Below, in pieces: positions 33,485 to 44,474 of a stretch of 64,000 nucleotides of DNA (position 1 is its first letter; the number at the start of each line of letters is the position of its first letter). This stretch comes from Telopea speciosissima. Taxonomy: Eukaryota > Streptophyta > Magnoliopsida > Proteales > Proteaceae. The notes under the pieces were generated by a model. The model saw nothing but the letters and a program-made list of their open reading frames with translations. It was not told the DNA's origin and ran no database searches. The DNA lies in NCBI RefSeq assembly GCF_018873765.1, contig NC_057924.1:17417542-17481541 (forward strand). The letters are read 5' to 3'. The translations under genes were made by a program, and so were the position numbers.

Positions 33485-36400
33485 ATGCTTCTGTTACTAT
33501 GGTTTTTTCTTCTTTTCTCACCTAATCTGGTTCTGTCTCTGAACCAGGAAGGTCTATACCTGCAACAAGTCAAGCAGGGCTTCGATGATCCAAACGGAGC
33601 ACTCTCCAACTGGAACGACAGAGACGAGACCCCATGTAACTGGTATGGCATCAAATGTGACTCGGTGACCGGTTCCGTCAATTCCGTCGACCTTTCTAAC
33701 ACCAACATCGCTGGTCCCTTCCCTACCCTCCTCTGCCATCTCCATAACCTATCTTTCATCTCTCTCTTCAACAACTTAATCAACTCGTCTCTCCCTGAAG
33801 AGATCTCTGCGTGTCGGAATCTCCAGCATCTAAACCTTGCCCAAAATCTCTTAACGGGTTCCCTTCCATCCTCCCTCTCCGACATCCCAAATCTCCTCCA
33901 CCTTGATCTCACCGGAAACAACTTCTCCGGAGATATTCCGGAGAGCTTGGGCCGTTTTCCCAGGCTTGAGGTGCTCTCACTTGTTGAAAACCTCTTCAAT
34001 GGAACCATTCCATCGTTCTTCGGAAACATTTCTACGTTGAAACAGCTGAACTTGTCTTACAACCCGTTCGCCCCAAGTCAAATCCCGCCGGAACTCGGTA
34101 ACTTGACTCGTCTCGAAGTTCTCTGGCTTACTCAATGTAATCTGGTGGGTCAGATTCCGTCCTCGATCGGCCGGCTTCAGAGTCTCCTCGACATGGACCT
34201 GGCGGGGAATCATCTTCATGGTCCGATACCCCAGTCGTTCAGTAATCTTTCAAGTGTTGTACAGATTGAGCTCTACAACAACTCTTTGTCAGGTGGGTTA
34301 CCTGCTGGGATGTCGAATCTGAAGGCGTTGAGGAGATTGGATGCTTCGATGAACGAATTGAACGGAACGATTCCGGACGAGTTGTGCGCTTTACCTCTGG
34401 AGTCGCTCAACTTGTATCAAAATCTTTTGGAGGGAACTTTGCCTGAAAGCATCGCCAAGTCCCGGAATTTGTATGAATTGAAGGTGTTCCAGAACCAGCT
34501 TACAGGAGAATTGCCCAAAGAGCTTGGAATGAATTCCCCTTTGAAGTGGATTGACGTTTCGCAAAATCAGTTTTCCGGCGAGATACCGACCAATATATGC
34601 GCGAAAGATTCTCTGCAAGAGCTTCTTATGATCTCTAATATGTTCACTGGGAAGATTCCGGAAAGCCTTAGTCATTGCTCGAGCTTGACTAGAGTTCGAT
34701 TGATGGGTAATCGGCTCTCCGGTGAAGTTCCACCGGCGTTCTGGGGACTGCCCCATGTGTATCTGCTTGAGCTTGCTGGGAATTTGTTCTCTGGTGAGAT
34801 ATCAAATATGATATCTGGAGCCTCTAATCTCTCTGTGCTGCTCATATCGGAAAATCAGTTCACTGGAAACGTACCTGATGAGATTGGATTGGTGAAGAAT
34901 CTTGTTGAGTTTTCTGGTAGTGATAACCTGCTTAATGGGTCTCTTCCTCCATCATTGATGAAGCTCACTGAACTCACTACGCTTGATGTTCGCAACAACA
35001 AGCTTTCCGGTGAGCTTCCATCTGGATTTCGTTCGTTAAAGAAGCTCAATGAGCTCAACCTTGCGAATAATGAGCTCTCTGGGAAAATCCCAGCTGAAAT
35101 TGGGAGCTTGCCCGTGCTTAATTATCTCGATCTCTCCGGAAATTTTTTCTCTGGGAATATCCCGCTTGAATTGCAGAATTTGAAGCTAAACAGATTCAAT
35201 TTGTCAGACAACAATCTCTCTGGAGACCTTCCTCCTCTTTATGACAAGGAAAATTATAGGGATAGCTTCTTGGGTAATCCGGGCTTGTGTGGTGATCTGC
35301 CGGATCTTTGTCCATGGGGAAGTGAAGCTAAGAACCAGGGTTTCGTCTGGCTGCTTCGATCAATCTTTATACTTGCTGCTATGGTCTTCATTGTTGGGGT
35401 TGGGTGGTTCTACTGCAAGTACAGGAATTTCAAGATGGTGAAGAATGGTATTGATAAATCAAAGTGGACGTTGACTTCGTTCCATAAACTGGGTTTCAGT
35501 GAATATGAGATTCTGGATTGCCTAGATGAAGATAACGTGATTGGTAGTGGAGCTTCTGGGAAGGTCTACAAAGCTGTACTCAGTAATGGAGAGGCAGTTG
35601 CTGTGAAGAAGCTATGGGGAGGATCAAAGAAGGATGACAGTAGTGATGATACTGAGAAAGGTCAGGTCCAAGACGATTGCTTTGAGGCAGAGGTTGAGAC
35701 ATTGGGAAAGATCCGCCACAAAAATATTGTCAAACTATGGTGTTGCTGTACTACCCGAGATTGCAAGCTTCTTGTATATGAGTACATGCCAAATGGAAGC
35801 TTAGGTGATTTGCTTCATAGCAGCAAAGGGGGCATGTTGGAATGGCAGACAAGATATAAGATTGCAGTGGATTCAGCCGAGGGGCTTTCCTATCTTCATC
35901 ACGATTGTGTCCCTCCCATTGTTCACAGAGATGTGAAATCAAACAATATCCTGTTGGATGGGGAGTTTGGGGCTCGGGTTGCTGACTTCGGTGTTGCCAA
36001 GGTGGTTGACATGGTTGGGAAGGGACAGAAATCCATGTCTATGATTGCTGGTTCATGTGGTTACATCGCTCCAGGTTCGTGAAACTGATTCTTTAATCCC
36101 CCCCCTTCTCGTTTTCTTACTTATCTTGCATTGAAATTGAATTGAATTGAGTTTTCGGGCAGAGTTGGATTTTATAAGCTTGTAGATTGTTCATATCCTT
36201 TATAATCTGTAAATCTTGTGCTCAAAATATTTCTTGGCTGATTTCAACACTGTTGATAGCTGAACTTGTTATCCAATTTGATGCCAATTTGATGCAGAAT
36301 ATGCGTATACTCTTCGCGTGAACGAGAAGAGTGACATATACAGTTTTGGAGTGGTGATTCTAGAGTTGGTGACAGGGAGACTTCCCATTGATCCTGAGTT

Positions 36401-36692
36401 TGGGGAGAAGGATTTGGTGAAGTGGGTCTGTACCACCCTGGATCAGAAAGGAGTTGATCATGTGCTTGATTCAAAACTGGACCCTTGTTTCAGGGAAGAG
36501 ATCTGCAAGGTTCTCAATATTGGTCTCCTCTGCACTAGCCCACTTCCCATAAACCGCCCCTCAATGCGAAGGGTGGTGAAGATGCTGCAGGAGGTGAGTC
36601 CAGAGTGCAAGCTGCCCAGGAATGGAACTAAGGATGGGAAGTTGTCCCCATATTATTATGAAGATGCCTCTGATCATGGAAGTGTAGCTTAA
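33485..36692 (+). CDS. HSL1: HAESA-like LRR receptor kinase HSL1
   Basis: Plasma-membrane receptor kinase of the LRR-XI class. HAESA and HSL1 perceive small secreted peptides of the IDA/CLE type, acting in organ separation and epidermal or stomatal signalling (family knowledge). Exon 1 is 33485-36074, the intron 36075-36297 (gt...cag, 223 bp), exon 2 36298-36692. The splice rebuilds GYIAPEYAYTLRVNEKSD and gives 994 residues, the usual length. A signal peptide spans residues 1-18, the paired-Cys N-cap includes C51 and C58, about 20 LRRs run to ~600, and the membrane helix is ~621-643. The kinase has G687-x-G689-x-x-G692, K708, HRD with D816 and D834-F-G, all intact, so it is predicted active. 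Segments such as 'SFHKLGFSEYEILDCLDED' and 'KLWCCCTTRDCKLLVYEYM' closely match HSL1. The first ATG is chosen because a signal peptide follows. It looks functional. Confidence 0.95.
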
Positions 36693-38239
36693 GGGTTGTT
36701 TAGCTGGATTTTCACAAAGGCTTTATGGTGGAAAGGGTGAGAAGATGCTTAATTAGTTCTTGTTTTTCAATCAAGCATTCCATTCTCTCATGGTGTTTGT
36801 TTCATGAGAGAGAGAGAGAGATTTGGCATTGCGTACTGTAAATTAATTGATCACCTCAAAGAATTCTACTTGTTGAGAAGCTATCCATTGATAAATGTAA
36901 TTGTGGTAGTACTAGTTATGAGTATGAAAAAAAAAGCTTCCAAAAATGGGTATTTTACTGTTTGTCTTCCTCTTATCTTTCATGTTTTCAGTAAAAGATT
37001 GAATGACTAGTCTACTTCCACCTCAAGACGCAATTCCTGTCAAATTTAACATTAGTTTTGGCTTATATACCTCATAGGCACTTGACCCATGTGGCTGAGT
37101 AGCTCTACTTAATGTCGGTGGTTGGGTCTTTGGTTGTTGATCCTTTGTTGGTACCTCCCATTAAGTGAAAGAGGGTCCCTCCCTGTTTCTCTTATCAGAA
37201 TCTTCTATGAATACTCTTGATAAGTGTCTGAACTAAATAGCAGGGAAAATAAATAAATAATTAAGATCGTCTAAAGTTGTCTAAAGAAGTTCCAAGTTTG
37301 TGAAAACAAGAAGATTGAATTTGCATTGCAGCATTAAATATCAGCCATGGACTTTAAAGGTAGGTTGCCCCTTTCTTGAAGTCTCTGAGAATTTTGGCAC
37401 TAACTAATTGCAATAGTTTGCAGGTGGGTGAAGATTGTGACATGAAGAAGGGATAGGGTAGTGACTAGTGAGTGAAATTTAAATTTGTACTGAACTGAAC
37501 TCTGTCATGAAATATTTTGTTCACTTTGACTAAAACTTTTGGTTGGGAAGTTCCTACAAACATTGTATAGGCATTAGGTTATCTCCACTTGCTCCTCTCT
37601 GGGGCGACCAACGACTCTCTTTTAACCATGGATCCTTTAACCATACTACGAAAGTACTTTTTTCTTGAGGGGTGCATGATGGCGGCCTGTGCCAGAGATT
37701 TTAAATTTGAAATGGTTGGTTAGTTCAGTCATTCAGCTTAGGTGAGTCACGAACCTTCGTTGCAGATTCACAGTGACTTCGTTGGCCCAGGTCATCTTTT
37801 CAGAGTTTTTTTTCTTAATTAAACTTTTTTGTTTTTCCAAACAGGATCACATCTGGTGGTAGCAGTAAAGGGGGAATATAAAAAACTTGTCTGCCTTGAG
37901 GCAAATGGGTACATGACCAATCAATCTATAGAGCGTTTCTTATGATATCTATGGATTTTGCATGCCATGCTTCCTGGAGCTTCAGCTAGAAAAGCTTCCA
38001 CTGTTTTAACAGCAATAACTAGACATGGTGGGTGGTGGTAACCTTGTAAAAAAAGTAATAAAAAAATGCAATTTGAAATTCTCAGTGCGATGAAACTCAT
38101 GCTCATGGTGAAACATAAATTCATAATCGATTGCGTGCAGCTTACAGAGAAAAGTGTATCCTCTATAATAGTGTTGCCAAAAGTGTTGTTTGCATAATGG
38201 AGGCTATTCTAGTGTATGGGTGTTAGATTGAGCAAGCTA
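36693..38239. other. 3' flank of HSL1, otherwise gene-free
   Basis: Probably includes the HSL1 3' UTR (a GA run lies at about 36808-36821). No further gene, RNA or clear repeat is recognisable. Confidence 0.5.
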
Positions 38240-38861
38240 GTTAGTATGTGATATATTAAAGGGTTTGATTTAACGCGTTCCATCAGTTCTGTAGCAGAGT
38301 TTTTGACGTATCATCACAGTTCGAGTCATGGAAAGGGCTACTTAGGAGAAGGGCTACCTAGAGAAGGGTGGAAGTCGTCCAAAAAGGGCTACTTGCCATC
38401 AGGCAAAAACCCTGGAGCAGAGTGGAGCAGCTTCGGAAAGGCTACCTACCACTAGAATGAGAGCTGCCGAGGATAACGGCTAAGGAAGCATGGTGGTACT
38501 GGACCAGCTTAGTATGAGATAGGTTAAAGGATTTGATTTAACGTGTTCCATCAGCTTTGGAGCTTTTGACTTATCTGTCAGGTACCTAACATAAAACCAG
38601 CAATAGCTGACCATTGAAGAGTGGATATTGTGAACTCGTAAAATTCCTTTATAAATTTCATTACAAAAGGGGCAATATATAGAGGATGAATAGGCAATAT
38701 ATAAAGAGGATGAATTTGCTACATATGACATGACTAAACAAGGAAAGAGAAATTTACATGGAAAGAGGATTTTATGTGCTTTACAAGGAAAGATACAAGA
38801 GTTCTGCATGAAAAGATATTAATTATAGAAATTATATGACTACATATTGCTACCGCTAACA
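38240..38861 (-). mobile_element. Copia LTR-like sequences, two overlapping pieces
   Basis: On the minus strand one LTR-like start tgttagcggtagc lies at 38861 and a second, tgttaggtacctgacag, at 38591. After the second, 'ttaaatcaaatcctttaac' (near 38520-38540) is repeated in a diverged copy about 265 bp further on (38255-38275). TG starts and position next to copia RNase H (38880-39271) support LTRs. The pieces look truncated and rearranged, and no target duplication was found. Confidence 0.45.
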
Positions 38862-38879
38862 CGTCCCTTTGAACTCAAG

Positions 38880-39271
38880 ATGGTGAATGAGAAACCATTT
38901 GAAGTTTAGATGGTAGATATTGAAAATGCACAGAACTGTCAGTCTTGATAAAAAGATCCATCGGTTGACATTCAGAAGAGGTGTGTGGCAAAAGAAATGT
39001 TCTGTGACAAAAATTGTGACAAAATCTTTTCATGAAAGACTACATGGTGACTTATTTAAATGACACTTTTGTTATCACAAAAGAGTGGAGTTTGAGTAGT
39101 CAAAGAATTATTCATATAATGAAGGAAACATCGTAGCCAAATAATCTTAGGTGTATGTGAGCACAATGGATTTTCATCTCTCATCTTCTTGAAGGGAATC
39201 TTTTTATCATCTTCTTGGGAAAGAGAATGCATGGTATAGAATCGCCACCTAGAGTAGGGTTTAGGACTCAC
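38880..39271 (-). pseudogene. Copia RNase H C-terminal remnant
   Basis: The minus strand encodes 'WLRCFLHYMNNSLTTQTP' followed by LFCDNKSVI, which matches the '(L)YCDN(K/Q)SA' region of copia RNase H. Further along, with stops and frameshifts, come 'FHEKILSQ' and 'SSVHFQYLPSKLQMVSH', the eroded end of the domain. The adjacent LTR-like sequence lies on the correct (3') side. It is non-functional. Confidence 0.65.
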
Positions 39272-39289
39272 AAATATTACAACGTAAAC

Positions 39290-40087
39290 TGATGAACCAT
39301 AAAATCACCCTCCATTCAGAAGGTGACACATGGACTGGTCCAGGCCGAACCCGAGTACCGAGCCGAGCTAGAACGTGTGATGCCAAGCGCCGAAAGGGAA
39401 GATGATCACCCTGTTAGCCGAAGCGGCCGAGCAGCTAGGCCGAACACTGAGGTGGCCGAGCATCGAGCTGACCCTACCCTAATCGGCCGTACTGCCGAAG
39501 ACCGCCGAGGATGAACACATGACCGAGCTCAGGTATAGTCTGTTACGCTAATGGGTTTGCCGAGCCGAACATCACACTGAGGCTCAACATGCCCGCCATC
39601 CGTGCCGAGCGGGAAGCCGAGCATCAAGGGCACGACCGTCCGAGGCCGAGACCCCTCCAGAGGCGATAATTACGACTCGCCCACAATCACGGGGCCACAT
39701 CATTGTATCCCGACAATCACGGGATACGAATTGGGCCACAATCCAGCGACGGAATCACATCATGCTCTAATAAGGACTCTTACATTATTAAGAGTTCGAC
39801 TCCGAGAATAACTCTCCTCTTCGCTCCACTTGAAAGAGCCCAACCAAGGAAGGACTCTTACCCAACAAGGAGTCATCTCCGCCGCCTCAACTTCATTCTG
39901 TAAATACCCAGGTGTGGAGCTCAAACGCTCATCTCACTTTTCATTAAGTTGAAACGCTGTTGCACTGGAGACCTGACTTAGGGATCGGAGAGTCCTTGGC
40001 CGGAGTCATACAGGCTCTCTTGTGCTCACTCGATTTTGCAGGCTCATCCTTGGGTGAACCAGACGACGGAGGTTTCCACATGCAACA
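39290..40087 (+). mobile_element. Solo LTR, Ty3/gypsy TGATGA family, perfect TSD
   Basis: A 798-bp LTR from tgatgaaccataaaatcacc to ttccacatgcaaca, flanked by a perfect 5-bp duplication TAAAC (39285-39289 and 40088-40092). It is rich in 'gccgagc' and 'cggccga' motifs, the same style as the Tat element at 58291-64000, whose LTR starts tgatgaggcataaaacacc. The U5 region carries 'gggatcggagagtccttgg'. With a duplication directly outside both ends and no internal domain, it is a solo LTR left by LTR-LTR recombination. Open frames within it are not genes. Confidence 0.9.
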
Positions 40088-40419
40088 TAAACTAAACTAA
40101 GTATATTTAATGAAAAATTAGAAAAAATATTAACAAAAACACCACTAGCTAGTTAAGTATGTAACTGGAACTAGATGCATGGAATAAAGAAGAAATGATA
40201 TGATATGACCTAATATGCATATGTGACAAATTAATTAATATAATATATGGACATAGAACAAAATAAATAAAATAATTCGGACTTACATAAATGCCTAAAA
40301 TGTCCTAAATGCATGAAAAAACCCAAAAATGCATGAAAATACCAAATAATGCAAATAAATATCAGGAAAATCAGAATAAATAGTTAATCGTTCACAACAA
40401 ATTTACCATTATCTGTAAT

Positions 40420-41318
40420 TAAGGGTGTCAATTGGGACGGCTCTCGGTATTTGGGACGGGAGGGTACCGGTACCGATACTAAAAGTGCCAATCCCAGTAC
40501 CATCCCATTTAGTTAACGGGACCAAACCTAGATCCCAGTCCCGATTACTAGCGGGACGGGACGGTACCGGTTCTTAAACGGTTCTAGGCATTGTAGAAAA
40601 AGGGAGAAGAAATTTAATTGTTTCTAACAAGGCGGGTTTATTAGTGTTGTGGAATTTTTTCACTATCATGAAATCCAAGTTGTCTACTGCTTTTTATAAA
40701 GCAACTTAAATTATGAAATCATAGTTTTACTTCTTCAAACTCCCTAAGATCATATGTAATAAGCTTCTCATTTTTTTAAATCTAGAGGAATCCTACAAAA
40801 TGGAAGAATCCCGTTGTTTTTCCTCGATTTTTCCAAACAAAACTCTATTTATCACACATGTCACATGGTAGTATGGTACGAAGTACAAAGTGCAAAAAGG
40901 AAGAACCTGGTAGATGTAGTTGGTCGAGGGAGGAGGGAGGAGGGAGGTTCTGTGAGGAGAAACTTCAAGCTACGGCTGTTGACCTGTTGTTCCTCTTCGT
41001 ATTTAAAAGGCAATTAGTGAAACCCCAATGAGTCGTAATTCTTATACCCTTTTTTTTTTTTTTTTTTTTTTAAAAGATCTTATATACTCTTTCTTTTTAA
41101 ACGGTAGTAGTAGTTTCGGTACCATCCGGTACCTAATTGGTATTTTGATACTGGTACCGTTGAGAATCCCGTCCCAGAACCGTCTCGTCCCATTTATCAT
41201 TCGGTACCAAAATCAAATACCAGTACCGTCCTATTTACTAATGGAACGATCTGGTACCTGGTTTTAGCAGGACGGTATTGGGACGGTTCCCGGTTTCGGT
41301 CCCAAATTGACACCCTTA
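40420..41318. mobile_element. hAT-like non-autonomous element, 899 bp
   Basis: Termini taagggtgtcaattgggac and the inverted gtcccaaattgacacccta-like right end (ttgacaccctta) form a near-perfect inverted repeat. Flanks TCTGTAAT (40412-40419) and TTTGTAAT (41319-41326) differ at one position, giving the 8-bp duplication expected for hAT. The sub-terminal regions are packed with ggtacc, 'ggtaccggtaccg' and 'gggacggg' motifs, which could be transposase-binding repeats. No transposase is encoded. A T-run lies at about 41050-41071. Confidence 0.85.
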
Positions 41319-41326
41319 TTTGTAAT

Positions 41327-42226
41327 GTCGGAAAAACCAATATAAAATTCGTGCATGATAAAATAGACTGAATATCAAAAAATGGCTATAACAGTAAATG
41401 AAGACAAACTAACAAATAAATTAAAAAAAAAATAAAATTATAAATAAGGAATTATGATGATTTTTTTCTTTGGTAAACGAATTATGATGAATTCAAATCT
41501 ACTATGGTTCCGTTTGTTTCAGTGTAAAATTTTACCTGAAAAAATTTTACTTGAAAATTTTCACTATGACGGAGATAAGCTAATCCAAAATTAACACAAC
41601 CCGAGAGAGTTTTTTTTAAATCATTTGAAGAGAGAATGAACAAATGAGCAAACAATTGGCATGGCGTGGCATAATGTGGGGAGGTGAGGTGTGGTAGCCC
41701 AACCCATATACTATCTATTTGGTTCACTATTGGGTTGGTTTTTGGGCAGTCACATATTAATTTTTCGGACCTTTCTGAGCTTGGACTCGAGCCCATGTGG
41801 CAAGGAGCAAACAAGCCCATTCGTACATGGACATGTCTTTTAGTAGAGACATACAGTTTGTAAGGGTGCAAACTTGATGCTCGGATTGGGATCTATCAAT
41901 CCAATCCATTGGAACCAAAAGTCACATCTACACCATGGGGTACCTTCAAGGGACACTGACATCCTAGCACTTGGATTGAAATATTTTAATTCAATCTGTC
42001 CGCTGGTGCTTGAAAGAAATGCATCCCTATAAATAGAGGAAGAGAGGGTCTTCAAAATGCATTGAACACTTGGTGTTCTAATTCCTCTCTCTGGTGCTTG
42101 AAAGAAATGCATCCCTATAAATAGAGGAAGAGAGGGTCTTCAAAATGCATTGAACACTTGGTGTTCTAATTCCTCTCTCTCTCTCTCTCTCTGTGTTGCT
42201 GCCCATATTTTTATACAAGTCAAAAC
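41327..42226. other. Non-coding stretch with a duplicated TATA segment
   Basis: No gene. 'ttccgtttgtttcagtg' near 41508 resembles a hAT MITE terminus without a partner. The 88-bp tandem duplication with TATA motifs is listed separately, and a CT dinucleotide run at about 42173-42192 follows it. Confidence 0.5.
42003..42178 (+). repeat. 88-bp perfect tandem duplication containing TATAAATAG
   Basis: The segment starting ctggtgcttgaaagaaatg at 42003 is repeated at 42091 with no difference seen over 88 bp. Each copy carries cctataaatagagg, a canonical TATA box (about 42028 and 42116), followed by a purine-rich leader and ttctaattcctctctct. This resembles a promoter or LTR core, but no transcript unit downstream is recognisable. 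Confidence 0.85.
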
Positions 42227-42645
42227 TAGGGATGTAAATGGATAACCGAAATCCGAATCCGAATCTGCATCCGTGTCCGTTTAGAGGCATCCGTATTCGT
42301 TTAGAGATATCCGGGAAATAATCCGAATACTCCGATTAAAATCCGTCCGAAAAAAAATCCGAATACTTAATAATAAAAAATTAAATAAATAATGATTTTG
42401 ACGGTTTTTTAAGATTCAATAGGTTCTAGAATATAATGAAAAGAGAATCATGATCTAAGAGATATGGATTGAGAGTGAATTGTATCCACTAGGGGGAGGA
42501 AGGTCCGGGTTACACAAGGCAGAGATGTAAACGGATGGTCAAAAATCCGAATCCGTTTAGAGGTATCCGAATTCGGTCAGGGAATATCCGACTCCGATCA
42601 CATCCGATCCGTATCCGATCCGAATCCGATCCGTTTACATCCCTA
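42227..42645. mobile_element. hAT-like MITE, 419 bp, perfect 8-bp TSD
   Basis: Ends tagggatgtaaatgg and ccgtttacatcccta are inverted copies with one mismatch. The flanks are identical: GTCAAAAC at 42219-42226 and 42646-42653. The interior holds many 'atccgaatccg' motifs, and a second, internal copy of the terminus (agagatgtaaacggat near 42523) suggests a partial internal duplication. No coding capacity. Confidence 0.9.
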
Positions 42646-42653
42646 GTCAAAAC

Positions 42654-43505
42654 TATGCTTTATCGATTGCATTATAGTATGACTTGAGCACAATTCCAAT
42701 GTACTTGAAGGGGCATATTAGACAAGTGCATGTTTACTGCTAGAAACCATAAGCTGTTTTATGTTGGTGTTAGTGTTGCATTTAGACCCAGTTGCACCAA
42801 AGGGGGCAAATACTGACTTTAAGAGAGAGTGTCATGTGGCATGTCTCAGTTTTCATCAACATACATCTTGGAACAACAACTCAAAGTTCATACCCTCTCC
42901 GGTCGCAACATCTGTAGACGTAAGTCATCTCATATAAAGTCTAACTACATTTTACAATAGGATATAGGAGGGGTGGGGTTGTGGAAGATGTTGTAGGGCA
43001 TCGGGTTCTCACAAGTGGGGAGCAATCACATGTGCGAGGAGTGAGCATTGGCACCAGTGGTGCATGTTGCAGGGGAGCTTGCAGGGGAGGGTGTTTTCAG
43101 GGGTGCAGCAATCGAACATGGGATTGATAAAACGACGTACCCAGTGCACGAGGCTCCCTCCATTGCAGGATCTGGGGAGGGTCATAATGTATGCAGCTTT
43201 ACCCTTGCTTTTACAGAGGGACTATTTCCAAACTCGAAGCTGTGACCACTTGATCACAATAGAGCAACCTTTACCGTTACACCAAAGATCGATCTTAGAA
43301 GGAAATAAGACCGTAACAAAGAAAAGCAACAACTGGGCAAATTGCAAGGGATCAACAAGTGATTGTCGAGATTGGCGGGGAAGATCACAGACGAACTCCA
43401 GGGATGTCTGACTCTACCAGAGATGACTAAAGCAATCATAAGGAGATTATCAACAAAAACAACAACAACAACATGAGTAATCACAGGCAATGAGGATGAG
43501 GGATA
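42654..43505. other. Gene-free stretch, probable eroded copia leader
   Basis: No supported gene. The part next to 43505 would be the leader of the minus-strand copia remnant at 43506-43741. The minus-strand frame at 43254-43490 starts there but has no recognisable gag motif. Confidence 0.4.
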
Positions 43506-43741
43506 GGCTCTAATACCATGTGAACTAGTAAAATCTCTAGAATGATTCCATTATAGAGGTGACAAAATTTACAAAGGAAGTAGGTATTCAACTATTCATG
43601 ACAAGACCAAACAAGAAAGGGGAGCTCTACATGGAAAGAAAATATGAGATTAATTAGAATGAAAGATATATGGGCTCTATATGGAAATATATTCAGAGAG
43701 AATAAAAATACGTACTACTACAGCAGTATAGCTACCACTCA
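43506..43741 (-). mobile_element. Copia LTR with primer-binding site
   Basis: On the minus strand an LTR-like sequence runs from tgagtggtagctatac (43741) to actagttcaca (43519). It is followed directly by tggtattagagcc (43506-43518), a one-mismatch version of the copia primer-binding site complementary to initiator tRNA-Met. The LTR start resembles that at 38861. This is therefore a 5' LTR, with the rest of the element eroded or deleted. Confidence 0.65.
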
Positions 43742-44301
43742 CCCTATGTCAGACTGGCTATATTCCCATCTATGGAATCTGGATTGGTTTCTGATAGCAA
43801 ATCTGAAATGTTAATTGCTGCATTAATGGCTTCAATCTCCATAAACTTCAAAAGAACAGAGAAGTGCCACCAAGATCCAAGAGTGGTTTGCTATTTACTC
43901 TTCAGTCTAGCTAAGCTCAGCATAGCCCACCCACCAAGAGTGTCACTCTTAGAAGTAGAAAGGTCCATGAAATGATCTATCAACACTGAAAGTCTGAAAT
44001 CTGTCTCAGAAGTACAAAACGTTGACGCTTTTAAAACCCCAAGTTCAAATGAAAATATTCCAATTTCGAATTTTTTGCGGGTTTTTTTTATTCCGGAAAA
44101 GGAAAGATATTTTATATTATACAAAGGAACAAGAACAGGAGTGTGCCCTACACCAGTACTCCTATGAATCTATCTCTCTTCTCCCCCATATAAAAAGATA
44201 GTTCTACCTCCTAGTTTTCTGAACAGAAAATTGCTTTCCATTAAAAAAAAAGTAAAGAAATAGGAAGATCATAGATAATTTACAAATGTATAAAAGAGTG
44301 G
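43742..44301 (-). other. Uncertain, possible LINE RNase H remnant
   Basis: The minus strand has short runs 'TLGGWAMLSLARLKSK' and 'MEIEAINAAINISDLL' that are reminiscent of a LINE RNase H domain but broken by stops. The match is weak. The rest is AT-rich with no gene. Confidence 0.25.
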
Positions 44302-44474
44302 ATTTGGCTCCTCTACAGGGAGCCCAGCGCCCAGGGGGCATCCAAGGGTTGGGCTTTACCGCACACATCCCGATGCATGCTTAGTCAGTCATCAAGATGT
44401 GTGCAACACAGCCCAACAGCTGGATGCTCCCTAAGTACTCCCTGGGTGTTGGGCTCCCTGGAGAGGAGCTCAAT
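44302..44474. repeat. MITE with GAGCTCCTCTCCAGGGA arms, second copy
   Basis: Left arm atttggctcctctacaggg and right arm ccctggagaggagctcaat pair over about 30 bp (continuing through 'agcccagcgcccagg'). It shares these arms with 19119-19236. It lies in the 3' tail of the minus-strand LINE remnant. No target duplication was identified. Confidence 0.65.

Noticed and set aside
33394-34029. A 211-residue minus-strand frame over HSL1
   Set aside because: Shadow of the HSL1 coding sequence, with no domain of its own.
36318-36692. A separate 124-residue kinase-like gene
   Set aside because: It is exon 2 of HSL1; joining at 36074/36298 restores the kinase domain in phase.
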